A DNA stretch of 64,000 bases from Umbelopsis ramanniana AG (lineage: Eukaryota > Mucoromycota > Umbelopsidomycetes > Umbelopsidales > Umbelopsidaceae): the NCBI RefSeq assembly GCF_025399195.1, contig NW_026252160.1, positions 1 to 64,000 on the forward strand. Direction: 5' to 3'. The notes beneath the pieces were generated by a model. That model searched no databases, was not told the origin of the DNA, and saw nothing but the letters and a program-made list of their open reading frames with translations. Both the position numbers and the translations under genes were made by a program. This document shows positions 62,036 through 64,000 of the stretch, piece by piece; positions within the stretch are counted from its first letter, which is position 1, and each line of letters opens with the position of its first letter.

Positions 62036-64000
62036 CTATGCTACCGAAGTAGCTGGTATGTACACATGATTGAGGTTGACATGAGCTGTTGGACCATGAT
62101 ATTGATCTTTAGCCCAAAACCACCAATTCAGTAGGGTGAACAAGATGACGCCTGTCACTCCCAAGCTAGCGTAATTGAAATTATCGACCGTGATTGGCCA
62201 TCGAGTAGGAAGAATAAAGGCAACCACAGCGAAAATCGTCCAGATGAATCCTAGAGCGGTGATTACAGTTGAAAAAGCTCCTAAGCTGAACCGTCCTCTC
62301 ACCTTGATGGGGACTATGAGCCTGCACAGTAAGACGATGGCTAAAGAAAAGATACATTAGATACGAGCAAAAACTATACCCATCAAAAGTCGAGAATTAC
62401 CATAGGTTAAATTAGCTGTCACGGTGGTGGCACTCAACACAGCATTGAAAACAAAATCACTAAACGGATAGGGCGATATGAAGAAGATGGCAAATCCCGT
62501 GGCTGCATACACTGCATTATCAGGAATTGCTTTGTCGTTGACATGTGAGAGTCTATCCGACATAGGAACGGCATGATCTCTTGCTAGTGAGAAGATCAAT
62601 CTGGACACTAGGGTGATTGTCGTGCAACCGGTAAAGTACTGTGATACCACCAGAACAACCAATAAAACCATTGTCCAACGAGACCCTACAGCATCCTAAG
62701 ATTGGACGTAGTTCATTCAGTAAAAGTCAGAATAATTGACTGGCCATCATTCCCCCATACGGTGTACGTACCAAGAATAGTTGTGCGATTGGCATTTCAA
62801 ACTGGGTTTGTTCGATGCTCTGAATATCTTGGGTATAGAGAAGAAGTATGAACAAAAAGATAAGCCCGACGAACCAGGACACCGCAATGGACGCTACCAT
62901 AGCGCTAATGAATCACTGGATATTAGTAACTGGTTATTGATTGACTTATCTCCAAAGCTGTGAGAATACTCACAAGGGGGCGGCGCTGTCCGCTTCCTCC
63001 GTCTCCTCCGCCACCTGTGCAACAGATTCACAACCTTAAAAAAATTCCGGTGGTTAAAATGGAATGAAGACCCTGCTTTTGAACCATGGAAAAGCGAAGA
63101 AACGCTTCACGTACCAAAGAGCGTGTAGGCAGCGCACACCATGCTCAACATGACCACATAAGATACACTGGAAAAGCCAGTATAGTTTTCATAATCAGTC
63201 AAAACCCACCAGACGTCATTGTGCTGTGGAGTGAAAGCGGCTAAAATAGCACAGATAACGACGAGACCACCGCAGGACCACCACACGCTGACTTCATTGA
63301 GTAAGGAAATCAATTGCATGTTCCATACATTGAGCAAAGCGTGGCTAAGCAAAATTGCAATAGCCAGTATGAGGGTGGTTGTCATAGATAGATCGACAGC
63401 GCCATCCGACATCATTCTTATCATAGAAGCAATGGCAAGAGCTGTTGGTTCATAATAGGTCAATAGCAGACCAAAAACAAGCGATTTGCACTCCCTACAC
63501 TAACCTACGGAAAGATCTGCCGATCCAGCAGCAATGATCATAGCAAGACAGTAAATCCAGCCTGTAACGAAGGCGCTACGAAAAAGGGAATGAGGAAGTT
63601 GTCAAAAACCGATAAGGGTTCTGTCGCTGTCAACTTACACAAACGGAGCAGCCTTGCCGCTTTTGGTTCCACCACCTTGCTTGACCAGCTCATATGCCCA
63701 GTAGTATATACCATTGAATGGATACGCCGAGCATATTTCAGCTAGTGATAAAGCAATGCACAACATAAAGAACGCCACAACGTTCCAGCTACTGATCATG
63801 GTCACCGGTCCGCCACTAAGAATGCCAGTCTGAAAACTAGCAGACAGGTTGGACAAGATACCAATGTTGGTAAAGGCTAATCCAAACGTTGCAAAGGTAC
63901 TAAACACAGTCCGAGGTAGCTGGAATGCATCAAATCAATTAATTGGTAGGGCAATAAATCATATCAAGGGAGTTGAGGCTCTCACAGGTTGGCTGGTGGT
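62036..64000 (-). CDS. APC-superfamily amino acid/GABA permease (5' end beyond window)
   Basis: A multi-exon membrane transporter whose N-terminal coding part lies past the right edge; the last visible bases (63986-64000) are the end of an upstream exon ending before a GTGAGA donor. Visible helices include FSTFATFGLAFTNIGILS, SSWNVVAFFMLCIALSLAEI and PFNGIYYWAYELV, then about eight more. The acidic EETEEADSAAP loop and AVPMSDRLSHVNDKAIPDNAVYAA are typical of the Uga4/Hnm1 choline-GABA-amino acid permease branch. Substrate cannot be fixed from the sequence. The C-terminus is short and lacks the long tail of Uga4. The first partial exon ends in TTSQP. Confidence 0.85.

Overview
The window is nuclear DNA from a filamentous fungus. 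It holds 25 protein genes that I can assign to families or describe. Nearly all are split by short GT-AG introns of about 40-100 bp with fungal-type splice sites. Several families are fungal or fungal-typical: Fzo1-type mitofusin, a DASH Spc19-like protein, an Hpc2 histone chaperone subunit, fungal PIG-U and a Gfd2/YDR514C-type nuclease. A Dnmt2, a glutamate-cysteine ligase modifier subunit and single-exon low-complexity proteins sit beside them. This mix suggests an early-diverging fungus, most likely Mucoromycota. The species cannot be named from the sequence, and the phylum is an inference.

Layout, left to right. 1-2.36 kb: no gene, with an AT-rich island. 2.36-7.44 kb (+): EFM6/METTL21-like lysine methyltransferase, Dnmt2 tRNA methyltransferase and Pex3. 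7.65-9.46 kb (-): methionine aminopeptidase 2, divergent from a tandem AAA+ ATPase with a degenerate first domain (9.83-12.11 kb, +). 13.08-25.34 kb (-): INO80, the 25-residue ribosomal protein eL41 with a start codon made by splicing, and importin beta-1. 25.87-31.79 kb (+): NIPA-type Mg2+ transporter, glutamate-cysteine ligase modifier subunit and the TMEM33/Pom33 membrane nucleoporin. 32.14-36.32 kb: Gfd2-like exonuclease (-), an orphan small protein (+) and ORC4 (-). 36.94-40.56 kb (+): HSL-type lipase and an uncharacterised low-complexity protein whose tail looks frameshifted. 40.84-46.76 kb (-): glutaredoxin, SAM methyltransferase, a long Spc19-like coiled-coil protein and a C2H2 zinc-finger factor. 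48.88-58.94 kb: PIG-U (+), Fzo1 (-), Hpc2 (+) and an Mss116-like DEAD-box helicase (-). 59.93-64 kb: calmodulin-like protein (+), orphan secreted protein (+) and an APC-family amino acid/GABA permease (-) that runs off the right edge.

The genes are ordinary housekeeping loci mixed by function: chromatin and replication (INO80, Hpc2, ORC4, Spc19), translation and RNA (eL41, MetAP2, EFM6-like, Dnmt2, Mss116-like), organelles (Pex3, Fzo1), membranes and transport (NIPA, PIG-U, TMEM33, importin beta, permease), and redox (glutaredoxin, GCLM). I see no gene cluster, transposon, CRISPR array or tRNA gene. I also see no convincing new multi-gene system. The most useful observations are at gene level: the spliced start codon of eL41, the probable single-base frameshift near 40,435, the three-fold elongated Spc19-like protein with a GC-AG intron, the stop-free in-frame intron of the Gfd2-like gene, and two orphan small proteins. 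Exon models were read by eye. For the genes where I summed the exons (EFM6-like, Dnmt2, Pex3, GCLM, Gfd2-like, lipase, glutaredoxin, methyltransferase, Spc19-like, Fzo1, calmodulin-like, secreted orphan, eL41) the coding total is a multiple of three.
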